Assembly (NCBI RefSeq): GCF_000340215.1
Contig: NW_006921532.1
Coordinates: 7,933,735-7,997,734 of the forward strand
Direction of reading: 5' to 3'
From: Pseudocercospora fijiensis CIRAD86
Taxonomy: Eukaryota > Ascomycota > Dothideomycetes > Mycosphaerellales > Mycosphaerellaceae
DNA length: 64,000 nt
Position 1 is the first letter of the stretch, and each line of letters opens with the position of its first letter. The translations under genes and the position numbers were made by a program. This document shows, in pieces, positions 1 to 10,695 of the stretch. The notes beneath the pieces are model-generated. The model worked only from the letters and a program-made list of their open reading frames with translations. It did not search any database and was not told the origin of the DNA.

Positions 1-619
1 TGGACCAAATGTTATGGCGCATAAGTATTTGTAAAGACGAATGAATGCTCGCATAAAATATGTATGGCGTAGCCATGATCACACGCTACTCGTGAGTGAA
101 TGAGTGCCTACAAATCTGCCAAGCTTGTGAAAGCCCACGCAGCTGCGTCGGTGCACAGGCATGTGATACGAGTGGTAGAAGGGATCTCACCTCGAAGGAG
201 ACAGGAGAAGAAATACATACACGTCTTCGTTTCGAGCCACCGGTAAATGCACCGTCAATGAACCGCTTCTGCATGATCAACTTCCACAGTGCTCCGTATT
301 CAAGATTGTGCCATTTCAGAGCCCAAGAAATCCTCGATATTGACCGTTGCTCGCGAGCTGATTCAACAGTATACTTCGTCGAGAAAGAAAAGCTGTCGTG
401 GGTAGCCTCAAGATGGTGTAGACGTAGACGAATACAGAGAGTGGGTGGGAGGAGCAGGAGGACGAGGACCAACTTGGAAGAGGACGTGACGCTTGGACCA
501 TATTTCGGGCCGGGACTAGCGCCGAAAGCTTAAGCCTCGCTGGAGAATTATTTCGATTCTTGCTTGGAGCTTCTTCAAGAATTCTGGAGATTCATTCCCG
601 CGTTTCATTGTACAGTAAT
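1..619. other. Intergenic / 5' leader, no supported gene
   Basis: Upstream flank of the Puf6-like gene. Overlapping open frames occur on both strands (for example 96-533 plus), but their predicted proteins are low-complexity, lack a recognisable domain and mirror each other, so I do not accept them. The 3' part presumably holds the promoter and 5' UTR of the gene starting at 620. Confidence 0.5.
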
Positions 620-2665
620 ATGTCGAGCAAGATGGGCGGCGTGAAGCGGAAAGAAGCACCATCCAATGCATATAAGAGTGAAAAGAAGCAGAAAACTGGC
701 GACTTCAAGCCGAAATACCAACCGAAACCTGCGAAACGATCACATCTCGATGAAGCGGCAGAACAGGACGATGATGAAGCACCGTCAGGGGAAGATGCCG
801 ACACAGGCGCCGTGAATCCAGAACGCAAGAAGAACTTCCAGTCCAATGGCAAGACAGACGCAAATAGCAAGTTCAAGCTTGATATGTCTTCGGCTGAAGC
901 ACACGCAAAGCAGCGACAGCTTGCGAAAGAACGGAAAGCGGCCAAGCCAAATGCAGACGCAGTGCAAAGAACAAAGCAACTATGGGAGCGCCTACGAAGA
1001 AAGTCGCATGTGCCGAAGGAGGAGCGGAAGGAGCTTGTGACAGAGCTTTTCCAGATCATTGATGGCAGAGTCCGGGATTTTGTCTTCAAGCACGACAGCG
1101 TGCGTGTGGTACAGTGCGCGATCAAGTACGCGCGCTCAGACCAGCTAAAGGGAATTGTAAAAGAGCTTAAGGGCGATGTACGGGATCTCGTTGAAAGCAG
1201 ATACGGCAAATTTCTCGTCGCGAAGATGGTGGTACAAGGGGATCGCGAAGACAAGGATTTGATCGTACCACAGTTCTATGGCCACATCAAGCGTTTGATC
1301 AACCACCCTGAGGCATCATGGATTGTGGACGACATCTATCGCCAGGTCGCCACTCCACCGCAAAAAGCTATGATGCTGCGAGAGTGGTATGGCGCGGAGT
1401 ACGCGCTTGAAGGGAAACAGAAGTCAGGAAAGACGGCTGATAAAAGCGTAACATCGGATCTCAAGACGATACTGGAAGAAAATCCCGAGAAGCGCAAGCC
1501 TATCATGTCTTACCTCAAGACTATGATCAACAACTTGATCCAGAAGAAAATGACAGGCTTCACCATGCTGCATGATGCAATGCTCCAGTATTTCCTGGCG
1601 ACAATGCCAGGTTCAGAAGAGCAGTCGGAGTTTCTTGAAATCCTGAAAGGTGACATCGATGCTGAGGAGGAAGGCGGAGGTGGCGATCTGTACAGAAATT
1701 TGGCCTTCACCAAGAATGGGGCACACCTTGTCTGTCTTGCACTGGCACACGGGTCCGCGAAAGACCGCAAAGTCATACTCAAGTGTTTCAAAGATCACAT
1801 TGAGGCTATGGCATTTGATCGGTATGCCAAGATCGTCCTAGTCACAGGGCTCGATGTTCCGGACGACACGAAGATGACCTCTCAAACCATTGTTCGCGAA
1901 CTTCTTGGACTCCAGACTGAAGATCAGACCCAACGTTCCGACCGATTGGAAGGACTGATCACTTCGCTTGATGCTCGCGTACCTATTCTATACCCAATGG
2001 CTGGTGCCGCTAGATGGCTGATGAGCAACGACGAAAAGCAGATTTTGGATGAAGTGCATGAAATCCGAAAAACTACGTCAAAGAAAGACCCAGAGGCGAG
2101 ACGCCAAGAGATTATCAAGAACTTTTCTGAGCCACTTCTGGAATTTGTCGCTGATCGAGCCACGAATCTTGTGCAATCCTCCTTCGCCAGTCAAGCCGTG
2201 ACCGAGATCTTGCTGGAGTGCTCTGGATCGCATCGTGACTCTGCCAAGCAAGCAGTCGCTGCGCTCGCCGCAGGAGATCCCGCAGAGGAAACACACATTG
2301 CACGCGATGCCGCTTCGGGTCGTATGCTAAAGGCGCTTGTCGCTGGAGGACCTTTCGACCCGAAGACGAAGACCACCAAGCTTTCCGAGCCTCGCTTGGG
2401 CTTCGCGGATGCTGTATATCCGGTGATTAAAGACCATCTGGTCGATTGGGCATGCAGTGACTCTAGCTTTGTTTGTGTCGCTCTGTTGGAGAGCGAAGAT
2501 GTGTCGGATGAACTCAAGAAAGAAGTGAAGAAGGTTTTGAAGAGCGGAAAGAAACAGATTGAAAAAGCAGCAGAAGGCGGTGACGACGAAGGGAAGAGAA
2601 GTAAGAAGGGAAAGGTCGTGGGCAAAGGGAATGCCGGCGCCAGGATACTGCTGGAGAAGTTATGA
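620..2665 (+). CDS. PUF6: Puf6/PUM3-family pumilio-repeat ribosome biogenesis protein
   Basis: Single-exon gene of 681 residues from the ATG at 620; the frame is open further upstream to about 560, but only with a TTG. The N-terminus is Lys-rich and acidic (KRKEAPSNAYKSEKKQK, then an EQDDDEAPSGED stretch), as expected of a nucleolar protein. From about residue 120 come degenerate Puf/armadillo repeats (IIDGRVRDFVFKHDSVRVVQ and ESRYGKFLVAKMV), followed by the CPL (Penguin-like) C-terminal region and a basic tail. Family members bind RNA in 60S pre-ribosomes; yeast Puf6 also represses ASH1 mRNA translation. Length fits the family (about 650-700). The CPL part separates it from the classical eight-repeat Puf1-5 regulators. 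The symbol is by family. Confidence 0.88.
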   Translation: MSSKMGGVKRKEAPSNAYKSEKKQKTGDFKPKYQPKPAKRSHLDEAAEQDDDEAPSGEDADTGAVNPERKKNFQSNGKTDANSKFKLDMSSAEAHAKQRQLAKERKAAKPNADAVQRTKQLWERLRRKSHVPKEERKELVTELFQIIDGRVRDFVFKHDSVRVVQCAIKYARSDQLKGIVKELKGDVRDLVESRYGKFLVAKMVVQGDREDKDLIVPQFYGHIKRLINHPEASWIVDDIYRQVATPPQKAMMLREWYGAEYALEGKQKSGKTADKSVTSDLKTILEENPEKRKPIMSYLKTMINNLIQKKMTGFTMLHDAMLQYFLATMPGSEEQSEFLEILKGDIDAEEEGGGGDLYRNLAFTKNGAHLVCLALAHGSAKDRKVILKCFKDHIEAMAFDRYAKIVLVTGLDVPDDTKMTSQTIVRELLGLQTEDQTQRSDRLEGLITSLDARVPILYPMAGAARWLMSNDEKQILDEVHEIRKTTSKKDPEARRQEIIKNFSEPLLEFVADRATNLVQSSFASQAVTEILLECSGSHRDSAKQAVAALAAGDPAEETHIARDAASGRMLKALVAGGPFDPKTKTTKLSEPRLGFADAVYPVIKDHLVDWACSDSSFVCVALLESEDVSDELKKEVKKVLKSGKKQIEKAAEGGDDEGKRSKKGKVVGKGNAGARILLEKL

Positions 2666-3017
2666 TCCTGGTCACTCGATCATGCTTCGATAGCACCAGC
2701 GCTCGTAGACTTTGCCAACCGTTTGCTTTCGATCATCAGCATATTCCAAGATGCCACCAAGGGTTGCTAAAAAGAAAGTAGCTGCCTACGCACTCAAACA
2801 TTTGTACTTTGGTCTACGTCTGCGTCAACACGAGCGATAGCGCCCCTGCGTTGCAGAGGCTTCTATCCATGCCCAATGCTGTACCACTGAAAGCTCTACA
2901 CAGCACTAGCAACGATAGTGCGCCCATCATGCATCATTCGTCCGACAAAATGCCTCGTCGTGCAACTTCATGTGGCGAAAAACGCGCTGCTCATCTTCCT
3001 GTCGGTGATAGACGGCC

Positions 3018-4585
3018 TCAGCAATTCTCACAGTCATCGCTCGCAGGCGAGCCTTCACTGACTCCTCCCATAATCTTAGCTTTCAATTCCATGAAAGCTC
3101 GTCCGCGTACGTTGAAAGTGGCGTACTTCAAGACCACATACTCGCGAAGTGTATGAAGATCTTCCATTGCCAACTTCTCGAAGTCACTAGCCTCCCTAAA
3201 AGGTTATTAAATAACTCAAAAGTCAGCAAGTCCCTCAGACATGTTCTCAAGTTATTGCTTTCTTACCAGCCGTTGCTATCGATCGCCTTGCTAACCTTCT
3301 TGTATTGTTCGACAAGCCCTTCTACGTTCTGCGCTTCGCTGATCGCCTGCTCGTGATCACGGATGTTCTTAATGCGGTCCTTGAAGCCCTTGAGCTTCGT
3401 CTGATGTCTTCATTAGTCTTGGTTCTGTTACGAGCTTCACATCACTTACCACTTCTTCCTTCAGCTGTCGAAGCTTGGTCTTCGTCTGGTAGTCGGTATC
3501 AGCAGCATGTGGGGCGCTGGGCATGGTGTAGGTGCTGCCTTGCTTGCTCTCCACCATCTCTTGGGTCTGTAACTCAATTGCAGCCACGCGGTTGACCATG
3601 GTGTCAAAGTTGTCCGTAGTCTGGTTGCATTGCGGCTGCATAATGGCAATGGTCGTCTTAAGTGCATCCAAGTCAGCTTGCAGTAGCCGAATCGTCTCGG
3701 CTGGAGTGCTTTCCACCTGGAAGCCTTCGTTTGCATCGCCAGCACGGTCATTGCGAGTTTCCATGGCCAAAATACGGCGCTCAAGCTTATCCTGCATTGC
3801 GACCTGTGCATCCATGACGCCCTTGTAGCGGATGCTAGCCGCCTCCTCAGCTTGTCGCTGGACGTCGGCATAAGACACATGCAGCTGGCCCAATACCTCA
3901 TTCAACTGTTCTTTCGAGAGCTGCGTGACATTTGGCTTTGCGGCAGTCGCGTGCCACGTAGAATTTGGCTCCTGCTTGACGCTGCTCTTGGTTGGGTTGA
4001 CAGCGGCGAGGCGCTGAAATTCCTCCAGATGCTGCTCGTTCTCCAGCATCTTCTGCTTCAGATCCTGGACCTCGGCCAGAAGCTGCTTATTCTCTTCGAC
4101 GAGGCTGTCAACGTGCAGACCGCACTTGGCATTATCGCGCTCGAAATCTTCGCACCGGCGCACAAGCTCAACGTTCTTGTCGGTCAGTTCTTGACACTGG
4201 GTAGTGAGTGTCTCATTCTCAATCTCGAGCTCATCGCACCGCTCATGCAGCTCATCGTTGTCATTAGCAAGAGCGGCATTGGCGGCGCGAAAGTTTTCCT
4301 CAAGACGGGCATAAGAGTCCTGCAGCGCGTGTCAGTTGTTGCCGTGGCTATTGAGAAAGCTCAACTCACCTTTATGCTTGAACGATCTCCGCGAGTCGTG
4401 CGTTGTGCCTTGCCAAAGGGAATTACGGCGCGCTCTTCGTTTGAGGGGGCATTGCCATCAGGAGAGGCGACATCTGGAGCAGCATTGGTTGCTGACACCG
4501 AATCTGACGCTGGTTTCGGCGCTTCTGCATTCTTCATCGCAGCCTTGCGCAAGTGCGGCGGTAATGTGCCAGTGTTCACGGCCAT
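3018..4585 (-). CDS. Coiled-coil protein of unknown function, multi-exon
   Basis: Exons on the minus strand: 4585-4370, 4319-3450, 3400-3267 and 3195-3018; introns of 50, 49 and 71 nt with donors GTGAGT, GTAAGT and GTAAGA and acceptors GCAG, TCAG and TTAG. The product is about 465 residues. It starts MAVNTGTLPPHLRKA, then a long heptad-like coiled coil (Glu/Lys/Gln/Leu-rich, about residues 73-190), a Gln/Thr linker and more helical segments. I do not recognise a domain; a structural or cytoskeletal role would be a guess. The 3' end is uncertain: a possible fourth intron (3065-3110) would switch to another open frame ending at 2927 with a more helix-like, charged C-terminus. It is convergent with the Puf6-like gene and divergent from the GH17 gene. 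Confidence 0.68.
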
Positions 4586-5721
4586 CCTGTTACTCGGGGA
4601 AGAGATATCAGGTGGATGTCGATGTCGATAGCTGGAACTTTGCAATGAGAATGTGAAAGATTTCTCAGTGGTCGGGAAAATGCGGGACCGGTGGAGCGTG
4701 TCGTGCCTCCCTCCAGCTGCTCGAATTGTCGGACAGACACTTTTCTCGCCTGCAGTCTTGTCTATTATTACGGTTCAGACCGCATGCATCTCGCCTCTCA
4801 CTGCTATTTGATGCCAAGGCGGGATCGCGTTGCAGGTAAGCACAAAACGCTGACGAACCTCTCAATCCCAGAGTTGCATCTCTTGACGAGCGTTGCACGC
4901 TCAAACTCCTGATCCAAGGTCTGTTTCTCCCTTCGCCGACGTACACAACGCCCATCCCGAGTATGGTCGATATCTGGTCTTGCATCGCCCCCTGAAATGT
5001 CGCTACCAGATCAGTGGTTGCAGAAAGTCCGGATCCTATCACAGCAGCAAAGGTCACTATTGTGCCATATGAGGTCTTTCCATTTTGCTTCCGTGGACCT
5101 CGACCTCGCGCAACTTTGCATAAACACTGAAGACTTCCCGGTCTTTCGTCTCCCATTCAGCCCGTGACGTGGCAGTCGCTGGCGGCCCCTATGGTTCTCG
5201 GTCATGCGGTGGTAAACTTGCAATTCAGGTCCGACAGGTACCAAAACGACGCTCTCGAGGAATTATAGGCCTTTTCGTGGCACCACTCTACGAACTCTAC
5301 CTCCATCTCTACAGTTTTCCGCAGTGAAAATGTTGGCCAGAATCGTGACCTGAAGAGTCGCGTGGAAGGCGGGAAATCAGTCTTCAGAAGCTCGAGTCTA
5401 CTGTCACGAAATGCAAACCAGGTCGAAGAGGTCCCGAATTCACGAGCGTGATGTCCTGACTGAGTCAGCACGATAGAGTTTCAGACCTTGTGGGTCTTGC
5501 CCCTTTCTCGCGTTCCACAACTCCATCATTTCACGCTCTCATCAGCCTCGAAAGGCAGTCCTTTGATCACGATCCCTATCCAAAAGCACATCGGTGCACA
5601 TACACTCCTTGATCACTGTTTTTGTTGCAAATTATTTGAAAGCATTGCATACCAGGACTACGACAGACCACCCACCAACCGCACCCTTTAGCCCTCATTT
5701 CCTTCCCGTCTAATCACAACT
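4586..5721. other. Divergent intergenic region between coiled-coil and GH17 genes
   Basis: About 1.1 kb separating two outward-facing genes, so it should contain both promoters. Open frames here (for example 4665-5156 minus) encode no recognisable domain and have unfavourable composition. No repeat or RNA gene seen. Confidence 0.5.
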
Positions 5722-6696
5722 ATGCGCGCGACCACTACCATCGCGGCTCTCGCGCTGGCCACGGTGCCTTCGGTGCTTGCCGCCGGAGAGAAAGGCCAAA
5801 TGGGCTTCGCTCTGGGAACGAAGAAGCCCGACGGAACTTGCAAATACCAAGCCGACTACGAAGCCGACTTCGACGCGATCAAGTCCAATTCCGGCGCGAC
5901 CCTTGTTCGAGGATACTCTGCATCGGACTGCAACTGCGCCCAGTACATTCTCCCAGCTGCGAAGTCTAAGGGCTTCAAGGTGATGCTTGGTGTCTGGCCT
6001 GACGTGGAAGAGTCATTCAACGCAGACAAGAAGGCCCTCATGACCTATGTGCCAAACTTCAAGGACCAGGTCTATGCAATCACTGTCGGATCAGAGACTC
6101 TGTACCGTGGCAACTTCACTGGCGCGCAGCTGCTTGAGAAAATTCAAGATGTTAAGAAGGCACTCGGTGGAGACGTCAAGTGTGGAACCGCAGACTCTTG
6201 GAACAAATGGGCAGACGGCACTGGAGACGCCGTAATTAAGGGTGGTGTTGACCTCATCCTGGCCAACGGCTTTTCTTACTGGCAAGGCAAGGCCGCAGGC
6301 AACGATGCAAAGACCACCTACCTTGACGACATGCAGCAGGCACTCGGCCACATCCAAGAAGTCGCTGGGGGCTTGGACAAAGTCGAATTCTGGAACGGCG
6401 AGACTGGCTGGCCGACCGACGGTGGCTCTGACTACGAAGCTGCCAAGGCTGGAACTGAAAACGCGAAGACCTTCTACCACCAAGGCTTTTGTGGTATCCT
6501 TGACTGGGGCATCAACGCGTTTTACTTTGAAGCCTTTGACGAGTAAGTGTTGTCGTGTAGGAAATTGTGGGTTCAACTGACAATCTTCAGGCCTTGGAAG
6601 CCGGACTCCGTTGGAGACAACGGCGTTGCTCAAAAGGAGGGCACGTGGGGAGCTATGACCGGCGACCGCAAAACCAAATTCAACCTCAAGTGCTAG
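5722..6696 (+). CDS. GH17 glucan endo-1,3-beta-glucosidase / glucanosyltransferase (Bgl2/Scw-like)
   Basis: Two exons, 5722-6542 and 6591-6696, with a 48-nt intron (donor GTAAGT, branch CTGAC, acceptor TTCAG) that removes an apparent stop right after residue 274; product 308 residues. Residues 1-20 form a secretion signal (MRATTTIAALALATVPSVLA), and no GPI tail is seen. The two glycoside hydrolase family 17 glutamates are present: Glu125 in TVGSETLYRG (acid/base) and Glu227 in WNGETGWPT (nucleophile). The family acts on cell-wall beta-1,3-glucan, by hydrolysis or by transfer/branching in the Bgl2 type. Length matches Bgl2/Scw4-like enzymes. The second exon supplies the conserved PWKP segment near the C-terminus. 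Confidence 0.92.
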
Positions 6697-6986
6697 AAGA
6701 GTAGCACAAGTTGTCGAATTCTCTGTGAGAGACTCATGCATGTGTGCGAATCGAAAAGCAAATCATCATTAAACGCATTGGGGGAACTGGTTGGCTATGA
6801 ATGATTATATTCGGTGTTGATGGATATTGTCATTCTGTGGCGTGCATTCGCATATAGAGAAGTAATGGAACATGTGTTAAACCGCAGTCGGACTGAGTGT
6901 GTTTAGACATACGGGTATCATTAAGTGCCATGTCTCTCAAACGCCATAACTCCTCGCTTGCTTGTGAATCGTTCACCCACATCCTA

Positions 6987-7771
6987 TCAGCCGTCAAACC
7001 CACCAAAGCCAGCGTCTGGCTCCTCTTCCTCCTCGTCCTCGGGCCGCCACGCTTTGCCGTCTAGTAGCCTATTGTCATCGAAGCTCTCTCCTGCGCGTTC
7101 TCTTACGCTTTTGACCATACTACCTGTCTTCAGTTTGCTGATCGGAGCCATGATTTTATCAATGGGAGCCTGCCTGTGCTCGTCCACTTTCTGCAGCTCA
7201 TCCAACCAGATGTCAAGTACATGTAGTCTCAGCCCATTTGGCACCTTCATGTCTCTCAAACTGAGCGGACCGCCGTCTGCTTCCAGGACCTCTAAATATT
7301 GATGCACAAAGTCTTCGTCCCACTTCTTCTTCGCACAAACTTCAAAACCCTTGTTGACATAGCATCTAATGAGGTAAAGGTATTTGTCCATCCTCAGACT
7401 ATCGATGCTGCCCCATTCTCTACTGATCGTCTTCCAGAATGCGGCAAACCATGGTGAGACGTTTGCGGGCGCCAATACATCTGTTAAGGCCGCCAGATCT
7501 CGAGCAAGTCGTTGTTGGTTTCGAGGCTTGTCGGACATGAACATGCAGTAGTGAAGCCCTTTCCATAGCTTGAGGAGATCAAGTCCGGTGAAAGGCGTGG
7601 AGCGGTGGAGATAGGTTCGTAGTGAGGAAAGTGCTCGATCGCGAATACTTCGATCTGTGGTCTTATTAGAAAGATTCAAGTCATGAGGCTTGAGAGTGCC
7701 ATACCACTTGATGCTAGTTGCTTGATGAATGGATTCGCCTCTGAGTTTGTCGTCATTTTTGCTGCTGGCAT
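6987..7771 (-). CDS. RRP1: Rrp1/Nop52 family rRNA-processing protein
   Basis: Two exons, 7771-7705 and 7654-6987; 50-nt intron (GTATGG donor, TCTAAT branch, CACAG acceptor); product 244 residues. The spliced N-terminus NPFIKQLASSDRSIRDRAL is the hallmark opening of the Nop52 domain, followed by FTGLDLLKLWKGLHYCMFMS and DKPRNQQRLARDLA. Nop52 proteins work in the nucleolus in pre-60S maturation (27S processing). The C-terminus ends in an acidic tract and a Gly/Phe end. The exon junction splits an Asp codon. The downstream neighbour GH17 converges on it. Confidence 0.92.
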
Positions 7772-8260
7772 ATTGACGACTGTATTTGATCGAGTATACT
7801 TAGACTTGCTGGCGCAAAGCTCCAGAAATTCTTCGGAACTTCGGCAGGCGGTAGGTGGAACTCTAATGCGCACGGAGCGCCTTGAAGTCCGAGCAAAGTA
7901 GTTAAGGGCCCAGGAGCAAGAACTGAGATCCGCAGTAAGGACTTTAGGACGCTTATATATCTGTACTAGAGTGCTTTCTTGGGTCTATATACTGGAGTAA
8001 CGATATTAAATATTTCTATAAAGACGATTTTGTAAGAATAGAAGCATTTTGTCTGCTCTAGAGTCGCGTCTAGCTTAGTAAGTAGCGCTAAACTCTAATT
8101 ACTTAGCACGCGTTTCTTTGTTAATCCACTATTCTAACATGCTTGCCTTTACTTTCTAGTTCTACCACTCTACCTTAGATATTGCGATTTAGTGAGCCCG
8201 ACCAACACTAAAATAGACACTCAGTCTATTTCAACTATTTGGAACCTGCGTTTCTCAATA
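7772..8260. other. AT-rich intergenic patch upstream of the H3K9 methyltransferase gene
   Basis: Divergent promoter region between RRP1 and the SET-domain gene. From about 7,925 to 8,230 the sequence turns AT-rich with many TAG/CTA/TTA words, resembling the mutated repeat islands at 17.9-29.3 and 59.2-64 kb, but it is too short and decayed to assign to an element. No gene seen. Confidence 0.45.
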
Positions 8261-9939
8261 ATGTCGCTTTTGCACACAACATCCACGCCGGGCTCCGCAC
8301 GGGCCACCCATACAGTCCGACCTAAGGACGTGGTTGAGGTGCTTTGCCATCGGCAACTCGAAGGTGTAAGCATTTTATTACCATCGATTGACTCTAGAGA
8401 TACTAACAGATGCAGTGCGAGCAATATCTTGTCCGATGGAGAACTGACTCAGTGCTGCCCGCGCCTCCACGCGCGGTGTGCTCATGGCACCCTTTGCGCG
8501 AGCTCTGGCCTAGCCTTCACATGGTGCAGGCATACATCCTCACTCTGCCAAGTGCTACACGAGCAATCGGAAAGCTCACCTCTGGCATGAAAAGAAAAAG
8601 AAAATCCCCAGATTCGGAACCTATCGCAACACGTGACCTTGACAGCAATGGCAGCGGGCTGCTGACTCCTCAAGACTCCATTGTGAGGTCGCGATCTTCC
8701 TCCGTCATTGACTTGGGGACACCAGAACCACCAGAGATTCCAGGCCCAAGCATATACAACGGAGTTCTCCAGAAGAAAGAAGGAAAGATCATCGCCAAGC
8801 GAGCAGAAGGTCCAGAAGTGACCACTATAGACAGCAGGACTATACCCACTGACGAAATGCGACGAACCGCTTCCAGGACCGCAGTTGTCCAAGCGGAGAG
8901 TGCGATCCGGGCGGCATTTCAAGACAAACTCGCAGTGCACGACCCAAGAGGATTAGTGCGGTTGGAGAACGATATTGACTCAAGCACTCCCTCTCTCGAC
9001 TTCACCTTCATCCGTGAGTATGTGTTGGGGAAGGACGTCTCCGGGATCTCTGAAGACGAATACAGAGGGTGCACAAAATGCAAAGCGGACATGGGCGGAG
9101 GCGTTGGCTGCGAATACTCAACCAAATGCGACTGCCTGCAGTTTGCTGCGGTCGATGAGAAAGCCTTGGAACGCACGAAACCGGACACGTACGCCGTTTA
9201 CATGGTCGCGAAGGCAGAAGGTGGCGGCATTGACACAACAGGCCTGCCTAAACGATTCCCATACAGAAAGCCAGGTCAATCTGTACCTCAGACTCTGCTG
9301 CCTTTCTACCGCGAATCCAGACACCCGATTTATGAGTGTAACCGCAACTGCAAGTGCGGTCCCAAGTGCAAGACGCGGCTGGTACAGAAAGGCAGAAAGG
9401 TGCCGTTAGTCGTGTTCAAGACTCGAAATCGAGGGTGGGGAGTGTATTGTGACGAAGATCTGATCCAAGGCGAGTTCATCGACACGTACCTTGGAGAAGT
9501 GATCACATTTGAGGAGTGTGAGCGCCGAGAGAATCAGGTGGGGAACAAGTCAAAGGCGAGTTATCTCTACAGCCTTGACAAATTTGTTGGCGACCGCACG
9601 GCGGAAGGCGAGCCCCTTCGTGAAGAAGACACATATGTTGTGGACGGGCAATACATGGGCAACGTGACAAGATTCATCAATCACAGCTGTGAACCCAATT
9701 GCCGACAATACACGGTGTCATACAATAAGAACGACCTGCGACTGTTCACGCTGGCCTTCTTTGCGTACGAGGACATTCCAGCGGGAACAGAACTCACTTT
9801 CGACTATGCAGACAAGGATGAAGTAGAGCTGGAGGAGGCGATCAAGGGACGTGAAGCAGCACTGGCGAATCCGGAAAATATTGACAGTATCCCGTGCAAC
9901 TGCGGAGCAGCAAAGTGTCGCGGGTACCTTTGGCACTGA
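8261..9939 (+). CDS. KMT1: Histone H3 lysine-9 methyltransferase, KMT1/Clr4/SUV39 type, with chromodomain
   Basis: Exons 8261-8365 and 8416-9939; 50-nt phase-0 intron (GTAAGC donor, ACTAAC branch, GCAG acceptor); product 542 residues. The intron lies inside an N-terminal chromodomain-like segment (VVEVLCHRQLEG joined to CEQYLVRWR, then SWHPLREL). The pre-SET zinc cluster (GCTKCKADMGGGVGCEYSTKCDC, about residues 253-275; later YECNRNCKCGPKCKTR) precedes a full SET domain with RGWGVY (373-379), RFINHSCEPN (454-463) and FDYAD (497-501), and a post-SET CNCGAAKCRG. These are the cofactor- and zinc-binding signatures of active SUV39 enzymes. The family deposits H3K9 methylation for heterochromatin; in Neurospora the homologue DIM-5 is needed for DNA methylation of RIPed repeats. 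A retained chromodomain is Clr4-like. Confidence 0.93.
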
Positions 9940-10695
9940 GACTGAGTTGGTCGGAGCATATTGAAGCGGGAGGCATTTCCTTTGGAGTGGCATGCAGCAT
10001 CGAACAGAGTGGTACTGACGTAGCATGGATCTCAGCAAGCATGAGCGAGAGAGATGGACATGGCTGGCCTTTGGAGCCAGCATTCCGGATGGATTGTCTT
10101 TAGTAGGGAAAGAGCAGCGACAATTGGAAAGTGAAGATCATACCGACATGATGGGAAGCTCTCAACCCCGTAATGTCATGTCTATTCCACGCGCAGTCGT
10201 GCACATGCTCCGATTGCCAAATATCGTGTGCATTCACGGGCGGCGCTTGAAAGATGCCACCTTCCTCCGATGTTGCAGGATCGAAAGACGACGTGGCAAC
10301 GGCCATCCACGACAAGACGAGCCTTCCAAGAAAGTGTCATGTCTGTCACACAGCACTTTCCGGCGGTGGTCGTGCCTGCATCAGATGGAAAGCGCGCGCT
10401 CCACCTCGATCTTTGCACCGTCCGACTATCCTCTTGCTGCTGCTGCTGCTGCTGCTTGTGCTGCTTGTGCATCCCTCTCCCTCTCCCTCTCCCTCTCACC
10501 AAGCTGCATTATCTCCAAATCCTGTATTGCCTACCGTCCTGTCCTCGCCGCTGGCGGCCTTGCAGAGCACTCTCTTGGCATTGTTGACCATTGGCATTGC
10601 ATGCATTCCGATCCCGCTCTACACCTTCGTCAGCCTCACATCGCCTCTCATAGCCCATCGATCTGCAAACCACACAACTTCGAACCGCTTCCACC
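9940..10695. other. Intergenic with CTG and CCCTCT microsatellites
   Basis: Region between KMT1 and the SOD gene, presumably terminator and promoter/5' UTR. A (CTG)n tract at about 10,434-10,460 is followed directly by (CCCTCT)n at about 10,472-10,497. Long open frames across it (10,025-10,729 and 10,254-11,165) read through these simple repeats and are not accepted as genes; the latter overlaps a true SOD exon by frame. Confidence 0.5.

Noticed and set aside
4665..5156. 163-codon minus-strand frame in the divergent intergenic region
   Set aside because: No recognisable domain; lies where both promoters of the flanking genes are expected.
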